Below are positions 1 through 7,424 of a DNA stretch of 64,000 nt, piece by piece; positions within the stretch are counted from its first letter, which is position 1; each line of letters starts with the position of its first letter. The DNA comes from Haloarcula rubra. GTDB lineage: Archaea; Halobacteriota; Halobacteria; Halobacteriales; Haloarculaceae. Both the position numbers and the translations under genes were made by a program. The stretch is taken from assembly GCF_019599465.1 (NCBI RefSeq), contig NZ_RKLR01000001.1, positions 372,001-436,000 of the forward strand, written 5' to 3'. The notes under the pieces were generated by a model that did not search any database, was not told the origin of the DNA, and saw only the letters and a program-made list of their open reading frames with translations.

Positions 1-361
1 CGAGGAGGGGCCACGAGGGTGCGAGGGCGTAGCTCACCGCGCCCGCGAGGAGCGGCGCCGTCACGACGCCGAACGGGCCCGGCCGGAGCCACCACTCCCG
101 CCCGGTGTACCGGAGGACGAACGCGAGCCAGACGACGCCCGCGAGCAGACTCAGTCCCGTCGTCACGCCCCACAGTCTGAGTCGGAGCGGCCCGGTGTCC
201 AGCACGAGGCCGACGGCCGCCGTGGATACCCAGACAGCCGTGACCGCCTGCAGGCCGGCGAACAGCCTGCTCCCGGGCGTCTGTCGGTGTCGCCAGCCGA
301 CGACCGCCAACCCGAGCACCACCACGACCACGACGAGGAGAACGGCTCCCGTTACACTCAT
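1..361 (-). CDS. Histidine kinase-like 7TM N-terminal region (partial)
   Basis: The reading frame begins with ATG at 361 and runs off the left edge of the window, so only about the first 120 residues are visible. The visible part is almost entirely hydrophobic, with at least four membrane segments (roughly residues 4-22, 34-55, 63-83 and 98-118). It carries a haloarchaeal signature, a 'LAFVLRYTGRE'-like stretch after the third segment. That stretch is familiar from the 7TM sensor domain at the front of many haloarchaeal histidine kinases. The kinase core itself lies outside the window, so the kinase assignment is inference from the N terminus. A TATA-like TTCTTATCG lies about 40 bases upstream. 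Confidence 0.6.
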   Translation of the reverse strand, partial: MSVTGAVLLVVVVVVLGLAVVGWRHRQTPGSRLFAGLQAVTAVWVSTAAVGLVLDTGPLRLRLWGVTTGLSLLAGVVWLAFVLRYTGREWWLRPGPFGVVTAPLLAGAVSYALAPSWPLL

Positions 362-395
362 CCCACGAACCCCTGTGGACCTGTACCGCGGCCAC

Positions 396-405
396 CTTCT
401 TATCG
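396..405 (-). promoter_or_regulatory. TATA-like box for the 7TM kinase gene
   Basis: An AT-rich block (ttcttatcgttt on the plus strand) sits about 40 bases upstream of the ATG at 361. It is the only AT-rich patch in this gap, which fits a short 5' UTR. Confidence 0.35.
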
Positions 406-494
406 TTTATCCGTCAATTATCGGTGCGTGATACTCCGACGTCGACGGGTCGGTCCTGACCCGATGGTCGAGGAAAACGGCCGCCAGTTCTGAC

Positions 495-1949
495 TCAGTA
501 GCTCTTCGCGAAGTACGCCGTCTCCTCGGCGTCCTCGCCGCAGATGGCACAGTCGTCGTGAATCGGTTCCTCGTCGCGGTCCAGCGGGACCATCACGATT
601 TCGGCGGCGATGGCCTCTTTGATGGGGTCCTCGCAGTCCTCGTCGCCACACCAGCCACACTTGACGTAGCCGCCGTGCTGACCGATGGTGCCCAGAATCT
701 CCTCGCGGGACTCGGCCTCGCGAATCTCGCCCTCCAGCGTCTCCTCGGCGCTGGCGTACAGTTTGGCGTGGATGGTGTCGAGGTGGTCCTCGACGGTGTC
801 GTCGATGTCGTCGCGGTCGACCGTCTCGCTCTCGCCGTCGGGGCGGTGGACCAGCGTCGCCTCCTCGTCCTCGACCTCGTGGGGTCCGACCTCGATTCGC
901 AGGGGGACGCCGTTGAGTTCGTGTTCGTTGTACTTGAAGCCGGGATTGCGGTGGTCGCGGTCGTCGAGTTCGACGCGGACATCCGCTTCCTCGAGTTCGG
1001 CGGCGAGGTCGGCAGCGTACTCCAGCACGTCGTCTTTGGTGTCTTCCTGCCAGATGGGGACGACGACGACCTGCGTGGGCGCGAGTGCGGGCGGGAGTAC
1101 GAGACCCTGGTCGTCGGAGTGAGTCATGATGAGCGCGCCCATCGCGCGCCAAGAGAGGCCCCACGAGGTGGTGTGGGCCACGTTCTCCTCCTCGTCCTCG
1201 TCGGCGTAGGTGATGTCGAACGCCTCGGCGAACGACGTCCCCAGATAGTGCGAGGTAGCGGCCTGCACGCTCTTCCCGTCGGGCATCAGCGCCTCGACGG
1301 TCGTCGTCGTGTGCGCGCCGGGGAACTTGTCGTGTGGGGGCTTGCGCCCTTTCAGCGGCGGCATCGCCATGACTTCCTCGTAGAGGCGCTCGTACTGGTC
1401 CAGCCGGGTCATCGTCTCGTCCCACGCGCCGTCCTCGTCGGCGTGAGCCGTGTGGCCCTCCTGCCAGAGGAACTCCTTGGTGCGGAAGAACGGCTTCGTC
1501 TCGGTGGCCTCCCATCGGACGACGGAACACCACTGGTTCAGTCGCAGGGGGAGGTCACGGTGCGAGCGGGTCCAGTCGGCCATGAACGGCGCGATGATAG
1601 ACTCGCTCGTGGGCCGGACCGCCAGTCGCTCCTCCAGTTCGTCGTGGCCGCCGTGGGTGACCCACGCCACTTCCGGGTCGAACCCCTCGACGACGTCTTT
1701 CTCCCGTTCGAGGTAGCTCTCCGGGATGAACAGGGGGAAGTAGGCGTTCTGGGCGCCGGTGTCCTTGAACCAGCCGTCGAGGTGGCTCTGGATGCGCTCC
1801 CAGATGGCGTACCCTCGCGGGCGCGTGACGATGAACCCGCCCATGGGGGCGTAGTCCGCGAGGCCGGCCTTCTGGACGACTTCGGCGTACCACTCGCCGG
1901 GTGAATGCTCCTTGCTCTCCGTGATGCCGAGGTCCTGCTCGCCGCTCAT
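495..1949 (-). CDS. proS: Proline--tRNA ligase (archaeal type)
   Basis: This cytosolic class II aminoacyl-tRNA synthetase charges tRNA-Pro with proline. At 484 aa it has the short archaeal/eukaryotic-type architecture without the bacterial editing insertion. Visible features are the N-terminal 'YAPMGGFIVTRPRGYAIWERI' region, motif 2 around 'VVRWEATETKP', motif 3 around 'GLSWRAMGALIMTHSDDQG', an anticodon-binding domain after about residue 290, and a C-terminal zinc-binding domain with CGWC and CAIC pairs that ends in the conserved C-terminal Tyr. The ATG at 1949 is supported by a TATA box (1974-1980) centred 28 bases upstream, indicating a leaderless transcript. Identification is firm. Confidence 0.97.
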   Translation of the reverse strand: MSGEQDLGITESKEHSPGEWYAEVVQKAGLADYAPMGGFIVTRPRGYAIWERIQSHLDGWFKDTGAQNAYFPLFIPESYLEREKDVVEGFDPEVAWVTHGGHDELEERLAVRPTSESIIAPFMADWTRSHRDLPLRLNQWCSVVRWEATETKPFFRTKEFLWQEGHTAHADEDGAWDETMTRLDQYERLYEEVMAMPPLKGRKPPHDKFPGAHTTTTVEALMPDGKSVQAATSHYLGTSFAEAFDITYADEDEEENVAHTTSWGLSWRAMGALIMTHSDDQGLVLPPALAPTQVVVVPIWQEDTKDDVLEYAADLAAELEEADVRVELDDRDHRNPGFKYNEHELNGVPLRIEVGPHEVEDEEATLVHRPDGESETVDRDDIDDTVEDHLDTIHAKLYASAEETLEGEIREAESREEILGTIGQHGGYVKCGWCGDEDCEDPIKEAIAAEIVMVPLDRDEEPIHDDCAICGEDAEETAYFAKSY

Positions 1950-1973
1950 TACCGGAATCGTGGCCCACGCCGC

Positions 1974-1980
1974 TAATAAA
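1974..1980 (-). promoter_or_regulatory. TATA box of proS
   Basis: The minus strand reads TTTATTA, centred 28 bases before the proS ATG. This is the spacing expected for a leaderless haloarchaeal promoter. Confidence 0.6.
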
Positions 1981-1998
1981 CTCCCCGAAGGTGTGCCA

Positions 1999-2724
1999 CT
2001 ACGCGCCGATGGTCGTCAGCGACGCCACGGAGTCGGCGATGCGTCGGTCCATGTCCGTCCCGGCGAACGTCGGCACCGGCGTCGTTCTGAGGGCGTAGAA
2101 CTCGCCGTCCTCGCCCTGCGTGAAGTCGACGGCGACGGCCCGGGCACCGAACCGCTCCAGCAACTCACGGACCCGCGTGGCCAGCGCCACGTCGACGTCG
2201 GTCCGCGAGACCAGCGCGTCGCCCTCGGACAGTGAGATCCGCACCTCCAGTGCGCGGACGTGCGTCTCGCGCCCGTCGTCGACGGCGTAGTACCGGTGGT
2301 CGACCGGTTCGGTCCGGACCGACTCGACGTAGAACGACGGCTGGTGCCCCCGTTCGGACCGACCACGCCACGCGAACGGGTTGGCCATCTCGAACCCGGC
2401 CGTCGGGCCGTCGAACCGGACATCGGGGACGCGACACCCGAGTGCCTCCAGCGCGTCGAGCGCGACGACGCGGGAGGCGAAGGCCGTCGTCGCGAGGAAC
2501 CCGTTCCACGTCGGGACGTCTCGCCGGTCCGCGTAGCGCAGGGCGCCGAACGACTCGGGGTGTAAGGCGCCGTTGACGAGGGCGTCGAGGCCGTCGACGT
2601 CGGCCCGGCAAATCGGGTCGACCGGCCGGAGGAACTCGACCTCGAACCCGCGTGCGGCCAGTCGTTCCGCGACCGGCCAGAAGGCGGAGTGATCCGGTTC
2701 GCAGACGAACCCGATGCTGTCCAT
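1999..2724 (-). CDS. ATP-grasp-like protein (RimK-like), function unknown
   Basis: A 241-aa cytosolic protein. The frame is open further upstream, but ATG 2724 (MDSIGFVCEPDHS) is preferred because a TTTTTTA box lies exactly 27 bases upstream. The overall pattern resembles small haloarchaeal ATP-grasp proteins of the RimK kind: an N-terminal Rossmann-like segment with 'GALHPESFGALRYADRRDVPTWNG', a central region, and a C-terminal 'ARAVAVDFTQGEDGEFYALRTTPVPTFAGTDM' stretch. That last stretch has the usual Asp-then-acidic-then-Asn/Thr layout of the Mg-ATP site. The canonical 'E-x-N' end is not clear ('ALRTTP' stands where 'EVN' is normally found), so ligase activity is uncertain. Confidence 0.5.
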   Translation of the reverse strand: MDSIGFVCEPDHSAFWPVAERLAARGFEVEFLRPVDPICRADVDGLDALVNGALHPESFGALRYADRRDVPTWNGFLATTAFASRVVALDALEALGCRVPDVRFDGPTAGFEMANPFAWRGRSERGHQPSFYVESVRTEPVDHRYYAVDDGRETHVRALEVRISLSEGDALVSRTDVDVALATRVRELLERFGARAVAVDFTQGEDGEFYALRTTPVPTFAGTDMDRRIADSVASLTTIGA

Positions 2725-2747
2725 ACCGTCGGCTCTCGCGGACGGCG

Positions 2748-2754
2748 TAAAAAA
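2748..2754 (-). promoter_or_regulatory. TATA box of the ATP-grasp-like gene
   Basis: Minus-strand TTTTTTA is centred 27 bases upstream of ATG 2724 and fixes the start of that gene. The block lies in the divergent region shared with the plus-strand gene at 2804. Confidence 0.6.
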
Positions 2755-2803
2755 GTCAGCCAGAACCGAGAGAGTCAGGTGGCTTCGCCGTCTAGGTGCA
2801 GGC

Positions 2804-3142
2804 ATGACATGGCCGGGTCACATGGGGTTCCATCTGGGCGAGTTCCACGTGGACTTCGGCGCCGTCCTCCTCGTCTCCGGGGTGGCGACGGCGGCCCTCT
2901 GTGCGCTCGGACTGGCCGCCTACCGTCGGCGCGGGTCGCGGGCGTACCTGCTCGTCGCGCTGGCACTCGGTGCACTCGTCGCCCGGCCACTGCTGGCGGG
3001 GTTGTCGATGGTCGGGGCCATCAGCCCGACCAGCCACCACACCCTCGAACACGCCGCCGACGCGCTGGTCGTCGCACTGGTCTTAGGTGCCGTCTATTAT
3101 TCCAGACAGGTCGAGAAACGACTCGATAACAGAGACACATGA
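2804..3142 (+). CDS. Small integral membrane protein next to a wHTH regulator
   Basis: A 112-aa protein with three predicted membrane helices (about residues 16-38, 44-66 and 82-100), histidines near the N terminus (H6, H10, H14) and a 'SPTSHHTLEHAADAL' segment in the last loop. It overlaps the downstream regulator by four bases (ATGA), so the two are translationally coupled. I do not recognise a characterised family, although similar small haloarchaeal membrane proteins sit beside wHTH regulators. The membrane-facing His-rich loop and the neighbouring iron/copper-type lipoproteins make a metal-related role conceivable, but that is inference only. ATG 2804 was chosen; an in-frame ATG at 2822 is also possible. 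Confidence 0.6.
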   Translation: MTWPGHMGFHLGEFHVDFGAVLLVSGVATAALCALGLAAYRRRGSRAYLLVALALGALVARPLLAGLSMVGAISPTSHHTLEHAADALVVALVLGAVYYSRQVEKRLDNRDT

Positions 3143-3657
3143 CGAACGAGACGCGACAGTCGATTCGGGACCACATCGACCGCGACCCGGGCGTCCACTT
3201 CCGTGAGTTGACGCGGGTGCTGGACCTCGCGACGGGACAGGTCCAGTACCACATCCGGCGACTCGACGACGTCACGACGGAGACGGTGAACGGCCGCACG
3301 CACTACTACCCGCCGGAGTACGACGGGTGGGAGCGACGCGCCCTCGCCCTGCTCCGGCGCGAGACGGCCCGCGACGTCGTCGCGACGCTGTTCAAGGCGG
3401 ACGGCGCCCGACCCGACGCCGTGGCCGACCACCTCGGCATCGCCCGGAGCACGCTCGAACACCACCTCGACGGACTGGTCGAACACGGCGTCGTCGAGAA
3501 GCGCCGCGACGGCGGCCGCGTCACCCTCGAACTCGTCGACCCCGCGGAGACGGCCAGACTGGTCCGGGAACTGGAGCCGAGTCTCCCGGCACGGCTCACC
3601 GACCGGTTCGAGCGGTTGGTCGACAACCTGCTCGAGAGCCCGGACGGCCGGGACTGA
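3139..3657 (+). CDS. Transcriptional regulator with two winged-helix domains
   Basis: A 172-aa cytosolic DNA-binding protein. Residues about 6-60 form a first wHTH ('HFRELTRVLDLATGQVQYHIRRLDD'). Residues about 72-130 form a second ('DAVADHLGIARSTLEHHLDGLVEHGVVEKRRDGGRVTL'). A short helical tail follows. This double-wHTH layout is common in haloarchaeal regulators and needs no ligand domain. The gene starts inside the stop codon of the membrane protein gene (ATGA), so they form one operon. The next gene on the same strand is the DyP-like lipoprotein, 93 bases downstream behind its own weak TATA-like box. Control of that exported cassette is a reasonable guess but is not shown by the sequence. 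Confidence 0.8.
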   Translation: MTNETRQSIRDHIDRDPGVHFRELTRVLDLATGQVQYHIRRLDDVTTETVNGRTHYYPPEYDGWERRALALLRRETARDVVATLFKADGARPDAVADHLGIARSTLEHHLDGLVEHGVVEKRRDGGRVTLELVDPAETARLVRELEPSLPARLTDRFERLVDNLLESPDGRD

Positions 3658-3750
3658 CACGGTCGCTGGACGGGTGTGTGCGCGGCGTCGCCCCCGCGTT
3701 CGGCTGGTGTACCAGAATCGAGTAATGGGTCGGTCCCCTAGCCCGTGACG

Positions 3751-5016
3751 ATGACAGACCGCGGTATCTCACGACGCGAGTTCGCGAAGAGCGCCGTCGC
3801 CATCGGTGGGACGGCCGCGCTCGCCGCCTGTCTCGACCGTGGCGCACCCGACGTTCCCGAGGGGGCCGACGACCCCGCCAGTCTGCCGGCCCGCCAGCAC
3901 GCGTGGAACGACGCGCTGGCCACCGACGACGCGGGCAACCCCCGGATGGCACACCACCACGTCCTCCTGTTGCTCGACTACGAGGGCGACGGGACGCCGA
4001 CCGACGCCGACCGGGGACAGGTAGAGGACGCGCTCAGGTCGCTCGAACGGGCCTACGAGTGGAGCAGCGACGGACTCCTGTTCACGCTCGGCTACAGTCC
4101 GGCGTACTTCGACCGGTTCGAGGCGGGTCCGGCGGGCGTCGAGGTACCGGAACCGGAGGCGCTGGCGCCGTTCGAGGACCCCGCCTTCGACACGCCCGAC
4201 GCGCTCCTCCACCTCGCCAGCGACCACGAGAGCGTGGTACTGGCCGCAGAAGAGGCGTTGAAGGGCACCAAAGAATCGGTCAACGACCACGAGATGGCGG
4301 CGACGTTCGAGGGCGTGTTCGGCGTGGCCGACCGTCGCACCGGGTTCGTCGGGGGCGGCCTCCCGGCCGAGAATCAGGACGTCGACGGTATCCCCGACTC
4401 CGAACCCGTCCCGGAGGACGCACCCCTGTTCATGGGGTTCAAGTCCGGATTCGAGGGGAATCAGGCCACCGAGGACCGCGTAACGGTCGACTCCGGCCCC
4501 TTCGCCGGCGGCGCGACACAGCACCTCTCGTTCATCCGCCTGCACCTCCAGCAGTGGTACGAACAGGACTCTCGCGAGCAACGGGTCTCGAAGATGTTCT
4601 GCCCGGCCCACGCCGACGAGGGGAAAGTCGAAGGGGTCGGCGAGAACCTCGGTACGGACAGCGCCATCGACGAGTGCCCCGAAGACGTCGTCGAGAGCGG
4701 GCGACGGGAGGGCGTCGTCGGCCACTCGCAGAAACTCTCTCGCGCCCGAGAGGACGACAGTCCGACCATTCTCCGCCGGGACTTCGACTCGACGGACGGC
4801 GGCGAGGCGGGCCTGCACTTCCTCTCGCTCCAGCAGTCCATCGCCGACTTCGTCGCGACCAAGGAGGCGATGAACGGGACGGACGTCTCCGAGAACTCCG
4901 CGGTCGGCCAGCGGACCAACAACGGCATCCTCCAGTACATGACCGTCGAGCGACGGGGGAACTACCTCCTGCCCCCGCGTTCCCTGCGGGCGCTCCCGCC
5001 GGCCGACCCGGCCTGA
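3751..5016 (+). CDS. DyP-peroxidase-like Tat lipoprotein, distal Asp replaced by Ser
   Basis: A 421-aa exported protein. The N terminus has a Tat signal (SRREF, residues 7-11) ending in a lipobox with Cys27, so it is probably a membrane-anchored lipoprotein. The body has the ferredoxin-like double fold pattern of dye-decolourising haem peroxidases. Residues 229-233 read GFKSG where DyP enzymes have G-x-x-D-G, so the distal Asp is Ser232. H325 ('GHSQKL') fits the proximal haem ligand, and R342-R343 ('ILRRDFDS') fits the distal Arg. The GTG at 3745 is an alternative start, but ATG 3751 has a TATA-like 'gagtaatgg' about 28 bases upstream. In bacterial EfeUOB systems the DyP partner extracts or oxidises iron; that role here is inference, strengthened by the P19-like gene next door. 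Confidence 0.7.
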   Translation: MTDRGISRREFAKSAVAIGGTAALAACLDRGAPDVPEGADDPASLPARQHAWNDALATDDAGNPRMAHHHVLLLLDYEGDGTPTDADRGQVEDALRSLERAYEWSSDGLLFTLGYSPAYFDRFEAGPAGVEVPEPEALAPFEDPAFDTPDALLHLASDHESVVLAAEEALKGTKESVNDHEMAATFEGVFGVADRRTGFVGGGLPAENQDVDGIPDSEPVPEDAPLFMGFKSGFEGNQATEDRVTVDSGPFAGGATQHLSFIRLHLQQWYEQDSREQRVSKMFCPAHADEGKVEGVGENLGTDSAIDECPEDVVESGRREGVVGHSQKLSRAREDDSPTILRRDFDSTDGGEAGLHFLSLQQSIADFVATKEAMNGTDVSENSAVGQRTNNGILQYMTVERRGNYLLPPRSLRALPPADPA

Positions 5017-5067
5017 TTCGCCCACCGTACCAGAACCGTCTTTGAGAGACGGCGGCTACCCGACCGT

Positions 5068-6117
5068 ATGGACCGACGACGCTTTCTCGCCAGCGCCGGC
5101 CTCGCCGGCGCGTCCCTCGTCGCTGGTTGTGGCTCCTTCCAGAGTCAGTCGACGCGCGCGCCACCGCTCGTAGAGAACCGTCCCGACGGCACCTATCGCC
5201 CGACGCACGTCGAGGGGATGGGGATGGCCGGGATGGCCGAAGCGGGCGATTACATGGTCGGCTTCGGCTACTCGTTCCCGCACCGCTTCTGGACGGTCAC
5301 CGGGACCGACGCCGAACGCGTCGACATACGGGACGCGGACAGCGTCCACCTGATGGCGACGGTGTGGGACCCCGAGACGGAGATGGTGTTGCCAATCTCC
5401 GCCGGCGTCTCCATCGCCATCGAGCGAGACGGGGAGACGGTCGACGAGAAGTCGCCGTGGCCGATGATCTCCCAGAACATGGGCTTTCACTACGGCGACA
5501 ACTACGAACTCGACGGGGACGGTCTGTACACGCTGAAGGCGCGCGTCAACGCGATGGACGAGCGCCGACTCGGGCCGTTCGCCGAGAAGTTCAGTGAGGC
5601 CGCCGAGGCCAGCGTCGAGTTCGACTTCGCCCAGTCGGCCCTCGACCAACTCTCCTACGAGGAGTTCCCCGAGACCCAGGGCGAACGCGGCGCCGTCGAC
5701 CTGATGTCGATGGAGATGATGCCCACCTCGCAGACCCCGGTCGCCGGCGAGTTGCCCGGGACGCTCCTCGGGACGAAGAAGGGGAGCGACGGGGTGTACG
5801 CCGCGACGTGGCTCTCCGAGGCCGACTTCCTCGCCGACGGCGAGTCGTATCTGGCCGTCTCGGCCCGGACGCCGTACAACCGCGTTCCGCTACCGATGAT
5901 GTCGCTTGACGGGTCCGTCGAGGCCGGCGGCGAGACGGTGTTCGACGACGCGCTGACCGCCGCGCTCCACCCGGACCTCGGATATCACTACGGCGCCGTG
6001 GTCGAGACGACGGGAACGGACCCCTCGGTCGGCGTCGACGTCGTCGCCCCGCCGCAGGTCTCGCGCCACGAGGGGTACGAGACGGCGTTCGTGGGGACGC
6101 CCTCGTTCTCATTCTAA
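5068..6117 (+). CDS. P19/Tp34-like iron/copper-binding Tat lipoprotein, duplicated domain
   Basis: A 349-aa exported protein beginning DRRRFLASAGLAGASLVAGC, a twin-arginine signal with the lipobox Cys at residue 20. Residues about 40-190 resemble periplasmic P19/FetP-type proteins. They have a Met-rich start (GMGMAGMAEAGDYMVGFGY) and 'WPMISQNMGFHYGDNYELDGDGLYTL', in which P19 proteins carry a conserved HYG (here H141). The pattern recurs in the second half ('LSEADFLADGESYLAVSA' and HYG at H307), so the protein looks like a tandem duplication. P19 proteins bind Cu and Fe outside the cell and pair with a permease, but no permease is visible here. It lies 51 bases behind the DyP-like gene on the same strand. 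Confidence 0.6.
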   Translation: MDRRRFLASAGLAGASLVAGCGSFQSQSTRAPPLVENRPDGTYRPTHVEGMGMAGMAEAGDYMVGFGYSFPHRFWTVTGTDAERVDIRDADSVHLMATVWDPETEMVLPISAGVSIAIERDGETVDEKSPWPMISQNMGFHYGDNYELDGDGLYTLKARVNAMDERRLGPFAEKFSEAAEASVEFDFAQSALDQLSYEEFPETQGERGAVDLMSMEMMPTSQTPVAGELPGTLLGTKKGSDGVYAATWLSEADFLADGESYLAVSARTPYNRVPLPMMSLDGSVEAGGETVFDDALTAALHPDLGYHYGAVVETTGTDPSVGVDVVAPPQVSRHEGYETAFVGTPSFSF

Positions 6118-6591
6118 CTCGAAGGGGCTCTCGTCCTCCTGCCACGGCCACCCCGGTACTCGCGTCTGGACGCCCGCCGCCAGTGCCGCGTCGAGGTCGT
6201 CCGCCCCGGCGGCGTCGCCCTCGGCCCCGTGGGTCCGTACGTCGGCGACGTGGAACGTGGCTTCGGCGAGCAGTCGGAGTGGTTGCTCGCCCGCCAGCAT
6301 GGCCGCGAGTTCTCGCCCCAGCAGTTCGTCGACGACGAACCCCGGATAGTCTCCCTCGACGTCCAGGTTCCGGAGCAACCGAATCAGCGCCGCGACGTTG
6401 ACCGCCCGGTCGCCGTCCTCGAACACCGTCTCGACGGTCTCGCGGTAGGCTCGCTCGTCGATGGACGCGACGTCGACGCCGAACAGGCCGCCGAGGTGGT
6501 CCCGGGTCTCGTTGACCAGCGGCACGACCACGTCGGCCCGTTCGAGCGTCCACTCGTACTCCTCGGCGACGACGGTGGGGGTGACGTGCAT
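6109..6591 (-). CDS. Uncharacterised acidic protein
   Basis: A 160-aa cytosolic protein with no recognised domain. ATG 6591 (MHVTPTVVAEEYEW) was preferred over the longer open frame because composition becomes non-haloarchaeal (Arg/Gly-rich) upstream of it. It is mostly helical, with 'ADVVVPLVNETRDHLGGLFGVD' and 'RAVNVAALIRLLRNLDVEGDYPGFVVDELLG' as its most structured parts. Its stop codon lies inside the last codons of the convergent P19-like gene (9-base overlap). It interrupts the row of plus-strand lipoprotein genes, so it may have a separate role. Confidence 0.55.
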   Translation of the reverse strand: MHVTPTVVAEEYEWTLERADVVVPLVNETRDHLGGLFGVDVASIDERAYRETVETVFEDGDRAVNVAALIRLLRNLDVEGDYPGFVVDELLGRELAAMLAGEQPLRLLAEATFHVADVRTHGAEGDAAGADDLDAALAAGVQTRVPGWPWQEDESPFELE

Positions 6592-6713
6592 GTGTCGTCC
6601 ACGTCCGCCGTCGCCTTCGGTGTGACGACGGGGCCAGACCCATCGCGTTCGGTCTGCGAGCGTGATACCGAACACGAGACTTATTCCGGTCGGGACACGA
6701 CGCTCTCCAGACG

Positions 6714-7424
6714 ATGGTCCCTCCAACACGCCGTCGCGTCCTCCACGGAGTCGCCGGCCTCGCGAGTGCACTCGCCGGGTGCGGTGGCTTGCTCGACGGG
6801 AGCGCCGAATCGAGTCGCGCGTCGCCGACCGCGACCGCCCGCCAGAACGACTTCGCCGGGTCCGAGTCCGACCCCGAGAGCGTCGCCCTCCGTGCCGACA
6901 CCGACCGGCCGCCGGTCTGGCTCGCGGACCCCGAACAGGAGGACGGCGGGCGACCGACCGAGTCGGAACACTCCTACTTCCGGACGAACGCCCTCGTCGA
7001 CGGCGCCGAACGTGCCGAACGGGTCTCCGTCGCCGACGTCTCGGGTGCGGACCGCGTCGGGGCGTTCCTCGACGCCACCGCGTTCGACAGCGAGACGGTG
7101 TACGTCGAGACGCATCAGGTAGGCGAGTGCTTCCGCCTCGAACTCTGCGGTGTCTCGTGGCGGCCGGACGAGGTCCAGACCGACTACACGCGCGTCACCC
7201 GTCCCTACGACGAAGCCTGCCGGGCCGACGAAAAAGTGTTCGCGGTGCGGCTCGTCAGGATTCCGGCCGCCCTCGACGCGGACTCGGTGACCGGGTTCGG
7301 CTCCTCTGTCGGCACCGGCGGGTGTCGACGGGGGCCGGCGGCCGAAAGCAGTGCGTCGACCGCGGGCGGCGACGGCACCGGCCAGACCGAGACGCCGACG
7401 CGGACGACCGGGGGTGGGCAGTGA
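6714..7424 (+). CDS. Tat lipoprotein, function unknown
   Basis: A 236-aa exported protein. TRRRVLHGVAGLASALAGC at the N terminus is a Tat signal with a lipobox Cys at about residue 23. A low-complexity Ser/Thr/Ala linker follows, then a compact domain of about 130 residues containing three Cys (GECFRLELCGVSW and YDEACRADEKVF) in the pattern of a disulfide-stabilised extracellular fold. A Ser/Gly/Thr-rich tail holds one further Cys. No family recognised. A TATA-like 'acttattcc' lies about 33 bases upstream. Its stop (TGA) overlaps the start of the next gene (TGATG), so both lipoproteins come from one transcript. Confidence 0.65.
   Translation: MVPPTRRRVLHGVAGLASALAGCGGLLDGSAESSRASPTATARQNDFAGSESDPESVALRADTDRPPVWLADPEQEDGGRPTESEHSYFRTNALVDGAERAERVSVADVSGADRVGAFLDATAFDSETVYVETHQVGECFRLELCGVSWRPDEVQTDYTRVTRPYDEACRADEKVFAVRLVRIPAALDADSVTGFGSSVGTGGCRRGPAAESSASTAGGDGTGQTETPTRTTGGGQ

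Noticed and set aside
558-1904. A 448-codon open frame on the plus strand opposite proS
   Set aside because: It mirrors the proS gene in the opposite frame; high G+C leaves the antisense frame open. No family features.
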